Source of the DNA: Eubacteriales bacterium
GTDB taxonomy: Bacteria; Bacillota; Clostridia; JAQUNY01
Length of the DNA stretch: 13,311 nucleotides
NCBI GenBank assembly: GCA_028717405.1
Contig: JAQUNY010000033.1
Location: forward strand, 1-13,311
Reading direction: 5' to 3'
Below the pieces are notes generated by a model that was not told the origin of the DNA, ran no database searches, and saw only the letters and a program-made list of their open reading frames with translations. This document shows, piece after piece, positions 6,463 through 13,293 of the stretch. The position numbers and the translations under genes are program-made. Within the stretch, counting starts at the first letter, position 1, and each line of letters starts with the position of its first letter.

Positions 6463-7626
6463 TCATTGAGCCTGATTGCTGCAGCTGTCGAGATATTTTT
6501 TGACCATCATTGCTACCTTAAGTATTACAGCATCTTCAAACTTTCTGAGATCAAGACCTGTCTGCTTCTCGATCTTATCGATCCTGTAGATAAGAGTATT
6601 CCTGTGGATATAAAGCTGTCTCGCTGTTTCGCTTACATTAAGATTATTCTCATAAAATTTTCTTATTGTCAATACTGTCTCAGAATCGAAATCCTCATAA
6701 GGCCTGTCCTTAAAAACCTCTTTCAAAAAAAGCCTGCAAAGTGTAAGCGGCAGCTGATAAATCAATCTGGCTATGCCCAGTTTGTTGTAGTCCACAACAG
6801 TTTTATCATTTTCAAATATGTTACCTATGGCTATAGCTGTCTGTGCTTCCCTGAAAGACCGCGCAATCTCGCGTATATCATGAACTCTTGACCCGATCCC
6901 GATCTGTGCCCTGACCATCAGCTCGCTTATAAGCATGGATGATATCGTCCCGGCGATAGCAGTCATCTCATCTTCCATCTCCTGCTGCATCTTGTCCGAC
7001 ATATACGAAGATGCCTGTACAGGTCTCGGTTCCTTCAGTTCTTTGACCAGTGCAGCTGTGCTGTCATCAAGCAATATCACATGATCTTTGTTTTTATTTG
7101 GGAAAAGATTTATAAGAACATCGTAGAGCCCCGCGCTGTTTTTCTCGGCGCCTACAATTTTTACACAATATGCAGTCATTACCGCATCAGCGTCAAGGCG
7201 AAGTTCCCTCGCCCTCAGGCTGATATCACCCGGCAGTATATTCTCTGTTATGATGCTCCTGAAGAATGTGCTTTTGTCAGGCTTCTCTTCAGCTTCACTC
7301 CTGATCCCTGAAACTGTGGACGCAAACAGGCGAATCATCTTTTTGATGCTTATATCCGGCTCGCTTTCAGCAGGTACGCCGTCGATTTTAAAAAAGGCTA
7401 TCAGGTCGCCACCGCTTTTTTTAACGATGCGGCGAAATAAATATCCTGCGACAAAAGCTTCTGTAACCCCCAGATAAGCAAACTCAGCCGCCCACTTTTC
7501 TGTTGAGGTGTTTCTGGATTTTACCGAGCATGCCATAATATTCCCTGAAAAGTCTGTTATCCCGGTTTCAAAACCTGTTATTCCGGCAGCCTGATCAACT
7601 GCTTCCTGCAACTGTTTTAACGGCAA
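6463..7626 (-). CDS. CdaR/PucR-type transcriptional regulator
   Basis: A predicted cytoplasmic DNA-binding regulator of 387 aa, the usual size for the family. The start is TTG (7624-7626), with AGAGGT 7 nt before it. The N-terminal part (about 1-105) resembles a ligand-sensing domain such as the sugar-diacid recognition domain of CdaR; the match is only general, as in FETGITDFSGNIMACS. The middle (about 140-270) fits the CdaR GGDEF-like module. The C-terminus carries the PucR helix-turn-helix: NLNVSETARQLYIHRNTLIY (329-348), then RIDKIEKQTGLDL, which is the diagnostic signature. It is the first gene after a sigma-A promoter (7663-7691) and lies just ahead of ftsE on the same strand. The ligand is unknown. 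Control of the ftsEX operon or of itself is plausible; the family more often controls sugar-acid or purine catabolism. Confidence 0.85.
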   Translation of the reverse strand: MPLKQLQEAVDQAAGITGFETGITDFSGNIMACSVKSRNTSTEKWAAEFAYLGVTEAFVAGYLFRRIVKKSGGDLIAFFKIDGVPAESEPDISIKKMIRLFASTVSGIRSEAEEKPDKSTFFRSIITENILPGDISLRARELRLDADAVMTAYCVKIVGAEKNSAGLYDVLINLFPNKNKDHVILLDDSTAALVKELKEPRPVQASSYMSDKMQQEMEDEMTAIAGTISSMLISELMVRAQIGIGSRVHDIREIARSFREAQTAIAIGNIFENDKTVVDYNKLGIARLIYQLPLTLCRLFLKEVFKDRPYEDFDSETVLTIRKFYENNLNVSETARQLYIHRNTLIYRIDKIEKQTGLDLRKFEDAVILKVAMMVKKYLDSCSNQAQ

Positions 7627-7662
7627 TTCTCCGACCTCTTTTCAAGTGCATCACACCGGAAT

Positions 7663-7691
7663 ATTATACACAGATTAAATTTTATTATCAA
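7663..7691 (-). promoter_or_regulatory. Promoter of the regulator-ftsEX-peptidase operon
   Basis: On the minus strand TTGATA (7686-7691) and TATAAT (7663-7668) are exactly 17 bp apart. Transcription would begin near 7656, about 30 nt before the TTG start of the regulator. Confidence 0.65.
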
Positions 7692-7720
7692 GTCACGGGC
7701 ACAGGCAGCCACCAGGGTAA

Positions 7721-7951
7721 GACAGGGGACGGTTCTATGTCCGAATGAGACAGGGGACGGTTCTGTGTCCTATGAAATTTCTCTGCCCTACATATTTGAA
7801 TACGCAGAACTCATACTGCCTGCTAATGGAAAATTCTGAACAGGCAAGCAGATCCGGTGGGGCAGAGAAATCAGCTGTCTCAAGACACAGAACCGTCCCC
7901 TGTCCTATCGAGGCATCATCAGATGTTCAAGACACAGAACCGTCCCCTGTC
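7721..7951. repeat. Palindromic cluster of four 21-bp repeats (REP/RAYT-like element)
   Basis: Four copies of a 21-bp sequence with core GGGGACGGTTCT are present. Two are in plus orientation (7721-7741 and 7749-7769), two inverted (7884-7904 and 7931-7951). Copy 1 differs from the others at a single base (TATGTC for TGTGTC). Between the inner copies lie further inverted pairs: ATTTCTCTGCCC (7777-7788) with GGGCAGAGAAAT (7860-7871), and TGCCTG (7817-7822) with CAGGCA (7841-7846). The whole could fold into a hairpin of about 155-230 nt. Repeats of this kind are, from memory, scattered in many clostridial genomes and often lie near Y1-type REP-associated transposases; no transposase is in this window. 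An open frame across it (7745-7996) is a by-product of the repeats. Confidence 0.8.
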
Positions 7952-7984
7952 TTATCTTCACTGCCCATGTCGGGCGAACTAAAA

Positions 7985-8013
7985 AGACCGGTGTGAGATG
8001 GTCACACCGGTCT
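7985..8013 (-). terminator. Intrinsic terminator of the GH20-like/msmK unit
   Basis: A perfect 12-bp stem (AGACCGGTGTGA, loop of 5, TCACACCGGTCT) is followed on the minus strand by TTTTT. It lies 39 bp past the msmK stop and should end transcription of that unit before the repeat cluster. On the plus strand the sequence after it is AT-rich but lacks a clear T run. Confidence 0.88.
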
Positions 8014-8052
8014 CGTAATTATTTATTCAGATTCAAAACGATCAGGTCAGGG

Positions 8053-9171
8053 TTAATTCATAACTGTCTTCTCTGTGTCCCTGTCAAACACATGTACTTT
8101 ATTCGAATCTATTGCCACATTGATAACATCGCCCGGCCTTGCTTTACATCTTGAGCTGACCTTGGCACACACATTGCCGCTTGCTCCGTCAATAAGAAGG
8201 AACAGGAGCGTTTCAGAGCCAAGCATCTCCACAACTTCCACCTTAGCTTCGACAACATCATCAGGCATCTGCTGCAGGAACATTTCTTCATCGTGGATAT
8301 CTTCAGGCCTAATGCCTATCATAACATGTTTGTCCACATATCCGGCTGCTTCAAGTTTCTTTGCTTTTCCCTCAGCAAGTTTTATTGCATTTCTCCCGAA
8401 TTTGATAAAAATACTATTGTTCTCTTCTTCCACGTCGGCTTTTATAAAATTCATCTGCGGGCTGCCGATAAAACCTGCCACAAACAAATTGGTCGGTTTT
8501 TCATAAAGAGCCTGTGGAGAATCAACCTGCTGTATGAAGCCATCTTTCATAACAACGATCCTGCTTGCCATTGTCATTGCTTCTACCTGGTCGTGCGTAA
8601 CATAAATAAAAGTTGTCTGCAGTCTCTGGTGAAGCTTGCTGAGCTCGGTCCTCATCTGCGCTCTGAGCTTTGCATCAAGGTTTGAAAGCGGCTCGTCAAG
8701 AAGGAACACCTGCGGGTCCCTGACTATGGCACGCCCCAGAGCTACCCTCTGCTTCTGCCCTCCTGAGAGAGCTGTCGGTCTTCTGTCCAGAAGATGCTCT
8801 ATTCCGAGTATCCTGGCAGCTTCATTGACCCTCCTTTTTATCTCTTCTTTAGGTGTTTTTCTGAGTTTAAGGCCAAAAGCCATGTTGTCATAAACTGACA
8901 TATGAGGATAAAGGGCATAGTTCTGAAAAACCATTGCAATATCTCTGTCCTTGGGCGCAACATCATTGACCAGCCTGTTCCCGATATATACTTCGCCGTC
9001 GGTTATTTCCTCAAGTCCGGCAACCATCCTCAGCGTAGTACTTTTGCCGCATCCCGAAGGTCCAACCAAAACAAGGAATTCCTTGTCATCCACATTGAGA
9101 TTGAAATCATTGACAGCGGTTACACCGCCCTGATATACCTTATAAACATTTTTAAATCTTAATCCAGCCAT
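8053..9171 (-). CDS. msmK: Carbohydrate ABC transporter ATP-binding protein, MsmK/UgpC/MalK family
   Basis: A cytoplasmic ATPase that powers sugar uptake through CUT1-type ABC permeases, 372 aa, the normal size. AGGAGG lies 8 nt before the ATG. Motifs: Walker A GPSGCGKST (37-45), Q-loop Gln83 in VFQNYALYPHMSV, signature LSGGQKQR (135-142), Walker B VFLLDEP (155-161) and switch His193. The C-terminal portion from about 240 to 370 is the OB/TOBE regulatory domain, with the family motif IGIRPEDI (285-292). No permease or binding-protein gene is adjacent, so this is probably a shared ATPase serving several sugar transporters, as known for MsmK and MsmX in Gram-positive bacteria. It follows the GH20-like gene by 130 bp and ends at a strong terminator (7985-8013). 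Confidence 0.94.
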   Translation of the reverse strand: MAGLRFKNVYKVYQGGVTAVNDFNLNVDDKEFLVLVGPSGCGKSTTLRMVAGLEEITDGEVYIGNRLVNDVAPKDRDIAMVFQNYALYPHMSVYDNMAFGLKLRKTPKEEIKRRVNEAARILGIEHLLDRRPTALSGGQKQRVALGRAIVRDPQVFLLDEPLSNLDAKLRAQMRTELSKLHQRLQTTFIYVTHDQVEAMTMASRIVVMKDGFIQQVDSPQALYEKPTNLFVAGFIGSPQMNFIKADVEEENNSIFIKFGRNAIKLAEGKAKKLEAAGYVDKHVMIGIRPEDIHDEEMFLQQMPDDVVEAKVEVVEMLGSETLLFLLIDGASGNVCAKVSSRCKARPGDVINVAIDSNKVHVFDRDTEKTVMN

Positions 9172-9203
9172 TAATATTCCTCCTGTCGGTATTTTTACAG
9201 GTT

Positions 9204-9215
9204 AATGATATCATT
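9204..9215. promoter_or_regulatory. 12-bp palindrome upstream of msmK
   Basis: AATGATATCATT is a perfect palindrome whose near end lies 32 bp upstream of the msmK ATG. Position suits an operator or part of a promoter, but I could not place a convincing -35/-10 pair with it. Confidence 0.3.
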
Positions 9216-9271
9216 TGTCCGGGTAGGTCTGCTATTTGCTTTTTAAACAAACTTTTCGGCGTTTCTTTGTA

Positions 9272-9295
9272 TATATTGCATAGGTATATTGCATA
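9272..9295. repeat. Direct repeat TATATTGCATA, two copies, 13-bp period
   Basis: Copies lie at 9272-9282 and 9285-9295, directly after the end of the GH20-like gene. On the minus strand the region offers only a weak promoter (TTATGC-17-TATACA) for msmK. AT-rich chance repetition is possible. Confidence 0.4.
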
Positions 9296-9301
9296 AGGCC
9301 G

Positions 9302-11911
9302 TTATATTTTTCTCAACAGATAGCTGCAGTTGATTATTTTTTCTGCCAGCATCTGCCTGCTGAAATAGTAGTGGTTTGCTGCCTCATAACCTATTGTCGG
9401 ATTTCTGAGCATGATACGGTAAACCTTTACAGCTGTTTTCAGCTCATCCTTAATCAATTCTTTCATCAATCCATGTAATTCATTTTTGCGTGTGCTGTCT
9501 TTTTCCTTTATAAAAGCGTCCCTTGCCCGGACAAACCTGATCTGGTCATAAGATGATTTAAAAAGCGAATAGCCTGATTCCGCAGCATCCTTAAGCTCGG
9601 ACGGAGGCAGTTTGTCAAGCAGCCGCAACCCTTTTTCCCACTTTTCACTCAAGAGCCTGAACTGATTTTCAAAAATGTCAACCGGATAAATGGAACGCCA
9701 TTTTTCCAGGTCATCATATACAAAACATGTCATTGTTGCTTCCAATCCGGTCGGCTCATCAAAAAGCAGGTTTGAAGGGCCGCCATTCTGGGGAGCAAAA
9801 TAAGCTACCCTTATGTGAAACGGGAACTCCCTGAATGCTTCGCAAAAAATATCTGTCGCTTTCCTCACCAACGCTGCGTTTTCGCCGTAAAGCGCACTGA
9901 ACATACTGTCATAGGCTTCATCTTCACTTATGTTCTTTCCCAAATTGTTACTGTTACTGCAGTTCCCGACATCACCATTTCCACCATCACCATTTCCACC
10001 ATCAAATTTGATGGATTTCTCGTCTATCAATATTTCACTGAAAAATTGAGCAGACGCGATTTTAATATTTGGCGACGGATACCCGCCAAGCGTCCAGCTG
10101 AGTAAAAGGCTTTCAACTCCGGCATCGCTGAGGTTCTTCAAATACTTTATGATATTCCCATATACAGGAAGAAAAGGCACTGTTGAGCACTCCCATGTGC
10201 AGTTAAACTGAACCTTGGCGGCAGTCGGATGCCCGGTCTTTTTAGCAGCCTGCCATTCACTGATGCTCACATCTCCCGGTCCGATAATAGACAGTGTATA
10301 ATCGGATACTATCCCGCTTATTCCCCCTACCATATACGGCATACGATGCTCTCCTGTTGCCATAATGCCCATATGAGCAGGTATTGCAGCTATACATTTT
10401 TCTTTTTCTTCCTCTTCATTTACATTCTTGCTGTTGAGTCTCCATCCCCAGGTCCATGCAAAGGTTTTGATCTCAGAAGACACCCCCCGTGCAGCATTAT
10501 CGATCACAGTATTGACTTCTGCAATTACTTCGAATTTTTTCCTGTCACCGCAGCGGGGGCAATTTACACTTCCATCAGAGTTTGAATGGCTGTGGCAGTT
10601 GGTCAGGTTTTCCGAAGAGGTGATCGTAAAAAACCCGCCGATGCCGGGCACTGCCCTGCATAGCGACTGAACAGCATCATACAGGTATTTACGTACCTGC
10701 GGCACCGAAGTACACATACATGCATGTCCGTCAGCAACATGCCCTTTTAATTCAGGATGAATCGTGTAAAAATCCAGGGGCATTGAACGCGGTTCATTCA
10801 AATACAGATATATCTTTATGCCGAACTTCCATGCTCTGTCTGCAAGCTCTTTCAGATTGGACAGGCGTTTTTCCCATCCTTTGGACATTGAAGGCTCAAA
10901 AGGGAATTCGGTGAGAAGGTATAAAACTGCCTGCAGCCAGATTCCATTAACACCGGTTTTTGCATATTTATATAGAAGCTCATCCGGCAGGTAGATCCTG
11001 CTGTCAACATCAAATGCAGTAGTATACAATCCGCAATATGAATAAATAATACGCCTGTCAAAGCGCGGAGTTCGCCTGTGTATCCCCGGTATATAAAATG
11101 GTCCGCCCCTGGCATCAGCCATATCTGCCAGATACACAAGCCCCCTTATTATTCCGGCCCTGTCTGCCGCAATTATAGTTATTCTGCCGCTTTCTACAGT
11201 GATTTCATGGTATTCAGAGATCCGGCGCTGCTTTTTATCATCACAATACTTCAATACCAGCTCATCGCATATATCAATACCCCATTTATCATAAAATTCT
11301 CCGGTGATTTTTTTCAGAAATGCCCATATATCAGGATCATTTGTATTATTTATAACTTTCAGGTTCCCGACTTTTGTCCCATCACTATTACTATTGCCGC
11401 TTTCTGTTCCTGTCTCATCATCATGAGAGAAAAATTCAAATGGCTGAGCAGTCTCTTCTCTGTCATATCGACGCACATATTCATCCATTGCAGCCTTGAT
11501 CTCTGACGTTTCCTTCTCCTGCTCCAAAGACAGTTCTGTGTATTCAACCCTTGTACATCCATGCTTATAGCGTCCAAGCTTTATTTCGAGGAAATCATCT
11601 TCCTTTAATATCATGGCAAGTTTATCGGCATCCCAGCCCAGAAGCTCAAGCAGCTGATCATATGGCAATATGTGCCAGTTGGAACGGATGATTGTTATGT
11701 ATCCCTTCTGCTGCCACATACTTGTTTCTTTTTGGGGAGGAAGGCCCATTTTCTCTGCCTGTCGCGCTACCTTTCCAGGTTCTGTTCCAAGAATGGAGGC
11801 CAATCTGTCAAGTGGGACCATTTCCCAATTTCGAAATATGAATGCCTGCATGGGCGTGGGGAAATGCTTGAGTTTGAGGCGTCTCTCTTCTTTGATTTCA
11901 GGTAGTTTCAT
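9302..11911 (-). CDS. GH20-like glycoside hydrolase-like protein with duplicated N-terminal HTH-like module
   Basis: A large cytoplasmic protein (869 aa, no signal peptide) of a poorly characterised family. AGAGG lies 8 nt before the ATG. Residues about 21-58 and 71-108 are two related segments, each with NW...P.D.L...LG....K; the second is followed by IKLG. A charged linker (about 130-195) comes next. Residues about 195-265 look like the zincin-like domain that precedes GH20 barrels (ITVESGRITIIAADRAGIIRGLVYL). A (beta/alpha)8-like region runs from about 285 to 620. FTITSSENLTNC (428-439) places Glu434 at the end of a predicted strand, a fair candidate for the acid/base; CPRC (451-454) follows, perhaps with Cys439 a metal or structural site. 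The C-terminus (about 660-869) is helical. Asn/Gly/Asp-rich inserts occur near 164-192 and 637-660. A GH20- or GH163-like hexosaminidase is the best guess; substrate and activity are unproven. Confidence 0.75.
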   Translation of the reverse strand: MKLPEIKEERRLKLKHFPTPMQAFIFRNWEMVPLDRLASILGTEPGKVARQAEKMGLPPQKETSMWQQKGYITIIRSNWHILPYDQLLELLGWDADKLAMILKEDDFLEIKLGRYKHGCTRVEYTELSLEQEKETSEIKAAMDEYVRRYDREETAQPFEFFSHDDETGTESGNSNSDGTKVGNLKVINNTNDPDIWAFLKKITGEFYDKWGIDICDELVLKYCDDKKQRRISEYHEITVESGRITIIAADRAGIIRGLVYLADMADARGGPFYIPGIHRRTPRFDRRIIYSYCGLYTTAFDVDSRIYLPDELLYKYAKTGVNGIWLQAVLYLLTEFPFEPSMSKGWEKRLSNLKELADRAWKFGIKIYLYLNEPRSMPLDFYTIHPELKGHVADGHACMCTSVPQVRKYLYDAVQSLCRAVPGIGGFFTITSSENLTNCHSHSNSDGSVNCPRCGDRKKFEVIAEVNTVIDNAARGVSSEIKTFAWTWGWRLNSKNVNEEEEKEKCIAAIPAHMGIMATGEHRMPYMVGGISGIVSDYTLSIIGPGDVSISEWQAAKKTGHPTAAKVQFNCTWECSTVPFLPVYGNIIKYLKNLSDAGVESLLLSWTLGGYPSPNIKIASAQFFSEILIDEKSIKFDGGNGDGGNGDVGNCSNSNNLGKNISEDEAYDSMFSALYGENAALVRKATDIFCEAFREFPFHIRVAYFAPQNGGPSNLLFDEPTGLEATMTCFVYDDLEKWRSIYPVDIFENQFRLLSEKWEKGLRLLDKLPPSELKDAAESGYSLFKSSYDQIRFVRARDAFIKEKDSTRKNELHGLMKELIKDELKTAVKVYRIMLRNPTIGYEAANHYYFSRQMLAEKIINCSYLLRKI
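9975..10004. repeat. 15-bp tandem repeat inside the GH20-like gene
   Basis: CCATTTCCACCATCA occurs twice back to back (9975-9989 and 9990-10004). It encodes GGNGD units in a low-complexity insert near residues 638-647, outside the predicted barrel core. The frame is kept for any copy number. Confidence 0.9.
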
Positions 11912-11947
11912 CAGCTAATCCTCTCTTAATATTTATTCACAATATGT

Positions 11948-11971
11948 CGTGGTATATCGCGATATGTCACG
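11948..11971. promoter_or_regulatory. 24-bp dyad (operator candidate) upstream of the GH20-like gene
   Basis: A perfect 12-bp palindrome ATATCGCGATAT (11954-11965) is flanked symmetrically, two bases out on each side, by CGTG (11948-11951) and CACG (11968-11971), so 20 of 24 positions fit the dyad. It begins 37 bp upstream of the GH20-like ATG. A weak minus-strand promoter (GTGACA, 18 bp, CATATT) would place the palindrome in its spacer, a position suited to repression. The central CG and the sugar-related neighbour recall LacI-family operators, but that assignment is inference. Confidence 0.5.
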
Positions 11972-12052
11972 GCTTCACGTTCAATATATTCTATGACAAC
12001 GTTTGCAGGCTTATTTATTTAAATATAACCCCTTGCCTATCCTGTTGTCAAG

Positions 12053-12108
12053 ATTTCGCGTTGCCAGTATTTCGCATCGAATTTCGCGTTCCCCGGATTT
12101 CGCATTAC
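12053..12108. repeat. 28-bp tandem repeat carrying four ATTTCGC elements
   Basis: ATTTCGC occurs at 12053, 12069, 12081 and 12097, with alternating right-hand contexts GTT, ATC, GTT, ATT. This gives two 28-bp units (12053-12080 and 12081-12108) that match at about 22 of 28 positions. The block is GC-richer than the AT-rich sequence after it. It lies about 145 bp upstream of the argC start and about 140 bp upstream of the GH20-like start, in the gap between the two divergent genes. Role unknown. Confidence 0.7.
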
Positions 12109-12186
12109 CGACTCACTTAAAATAATTTTTCTGCAAAAATTACACGAAAAATAACTCAATAAAAAATAATACACACAAATTATTTT

Positions 12187-12224
12187 CTTGCATTTTTATA
12201 CATTCGTATGTATAATTATAAATC
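12187..12224. promoter_or_regulatory. Tandem ARG boxes (ArgR/AhrC operator) before argC
   Basis: CTTGCATTTTTATACATT (12187-12204) matches the reverse complement of the B. subtilis ARG box consensus CATGAATAAAAATKCAAK at 16 of 18 positions. A weaker second box (12207-12224) follows, with centres 20 bp apart, as known for paired ARG boxes. The first covers the -35 and most of the spacer and the second covers the -10, so binding of the arginine repressor would block transcription. Confidence 0.65.
12188..12216 (+). promoter_or_regulatory. argC promoter
   Basis: TTGCAT (12188-12193) and a perfect TATAAT (12211-12216) are 17 bp apart. The start point would be near 12223, giving a leader of about 30 nt to the argC ATG. 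Confidence 0.75.
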
Positions 12225-12252
12225 AATATAGTTTTGAGGGAGGTCTGCTTAT

Positions 12253-13293
12253 ATGATCCGTGTCGGAATATTGGGAGCCACTGGTTATGTCGGCATAGAA
12301 ATAACACGTTTGCTTCTGCTCCACCCGGGTGTGGAGGTCAGCTGTGTCGTGAGCCACAGCTTTGCCGGTAAAAAGATTTCTGATGTATACCCCCACCTTG
12401 CCGGAATCACTGATTTATACTGCGAAGAAATGGATGTCGCGTCTATCCACGAAAAAGCTGATCTTTTCATTACCGCCTTAAGTGAGGGCATATCTTCAGA
12501 AGTTATACCTCTGCTTCTTGAAAAAGGGAAAAAAGTGATTGATCACGGCGGAGATTTCAGATATAAATCTGTCGAAATATATGAAAAGTGGTATGGTAAA
12601 AAGCACACGATGCCTCATCTTCTCGGCCGGTCTGTATATGGCCTTCCCGAGCTTTACAGGGACAGCATCTCAACCGCATCGCTTGTAGCTAATCCCGGCT
12701 GCTACCCTACATGCTCGATCCTTGCAGCCGCACCGCTTATGAAAAACCGCATAATCAGCACTGATAACATAATAATTGACGCAGCATCAGGCGTAACAGG
12801 AGCAGGCCGCAAGACGGACCTGCCCTTCCAGTATAGTGAATGCTCTCAAAACTTTAAGGCATATTCGGTCTCAACACACCGCCACACTTCAGAAATCGAG
12901 CAGGAGTTTGGCAATCTCGCAGGGGCGCCTGTCCTGATTTCATTCACTCCACATCTTGTCCCAATGAAAAGGGGGATGATGTGTACACTGTATGCCAATC
13001 TTAAAAAGCGTGCCAGCACCGCGGAAATACTATCCATATATGAAGAGTACTATAAGGAAGAATTTTTCGTCAGGATCATGCCGGAAGGCCGCCTGCCTGA
13101 AACAAAATATTCTTCAGGCTCCAACTTCATCGACATCGGTGTAGTTGCAGATGAAAGGCTGGGACGCGTGATCATAGTTTCAGCACTGGACAATCTCGGC
13201 AAAGGCGCAGCCTGGCAAGCAGTACAATCGCTTAATATAATGTGCGGTTACGATGAAACTACAGGGCTTAAAGTTCCAGGTCTTTATCTCTGA
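12253..13293 (+). CDS. argC: N-acetyl-gamma-glutamyl-phosphate reductase
   Basis: Catalyses NADPH-dependent reduction of N-acetylglutamyl 5-phosphate to N-acetylglutamate 5-semialdehyde in arginine synthesis, in the cytoplasm. At 346 aa it has the usual length. The N-terminal dinucleotide-binding motif GILGATGYVG (5-14) is intact. The active-site cysteine is Cys150 in ANPGCYPT, and the family motifs SGVTGAGRK (179-187), the histidine-rich STHRHTSEI (207-215) and LDNLGKGAA (312-320) are all present. The ATG is preceded by GGGAGGT at 8 nt. The promoter is overlapped by tandem ARG boxes, so repression by arginine through ArgR/AhrC is expected. Only 18 bp follow the stop; argJ and argB commonly come next in Clostridia. 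Confidence 0.97.
   Translation: MIRVGILGATGYVGIEITRLLLLHPGVEVSCVVSHSFAGKKISDVYPHLAGITDLYCEEMDVASIHEKADLFITALSEGISSEVIPLLLEKGKKVIDHGGDFRYKSVEIYEKWYGKKHTMPHLLGRSVYGLPELYRDSISTASLVANPGCYPTCSILAAAPLMKNRIISTDNIIIDAASGVTGAGRKTDLPFQYSECSQNFKAYSVSTHRHTSEIEQEFGNLAGAPVLISFTPHLVPMKRGMMCTLYANLKKRASTAEILSIYEEYYKEEFFVRIMPEGRLPETKYSSGSNFIDIGVVADERLGRVIIVSALDNLGKGAAWQAVQSLNIMCGYDETTGLKVPGLYL

Noticed and set aside
7721..7951. CRISPR array
   Set aside because: Copies are in both orientations, spacers are 7, 114 and 26 bp, and no cas genes are near.
7745..7996. 83-residue open frame on the plus strand across the repeat cluster
   Set aside because: It is made of the repeated 21-bp element in two orientations (RQGTVLCP and RTVPCP-like strings) and has no ribosome site; frames of this kind are common artefacts of such repeats.
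8075..8506. 143-residue plus-strand frame opposite msmK
   Set aside because: Antisense shadow of a well-supported ABC ATPase; serine/threonine-rich as expected from reverse-complemented coding sequence.
12225..12252. T-box or riboswitch leader for argC
   Set aside because: The predicted leader is only about 30 nt, too short, and ARG boxes already explain regulation.
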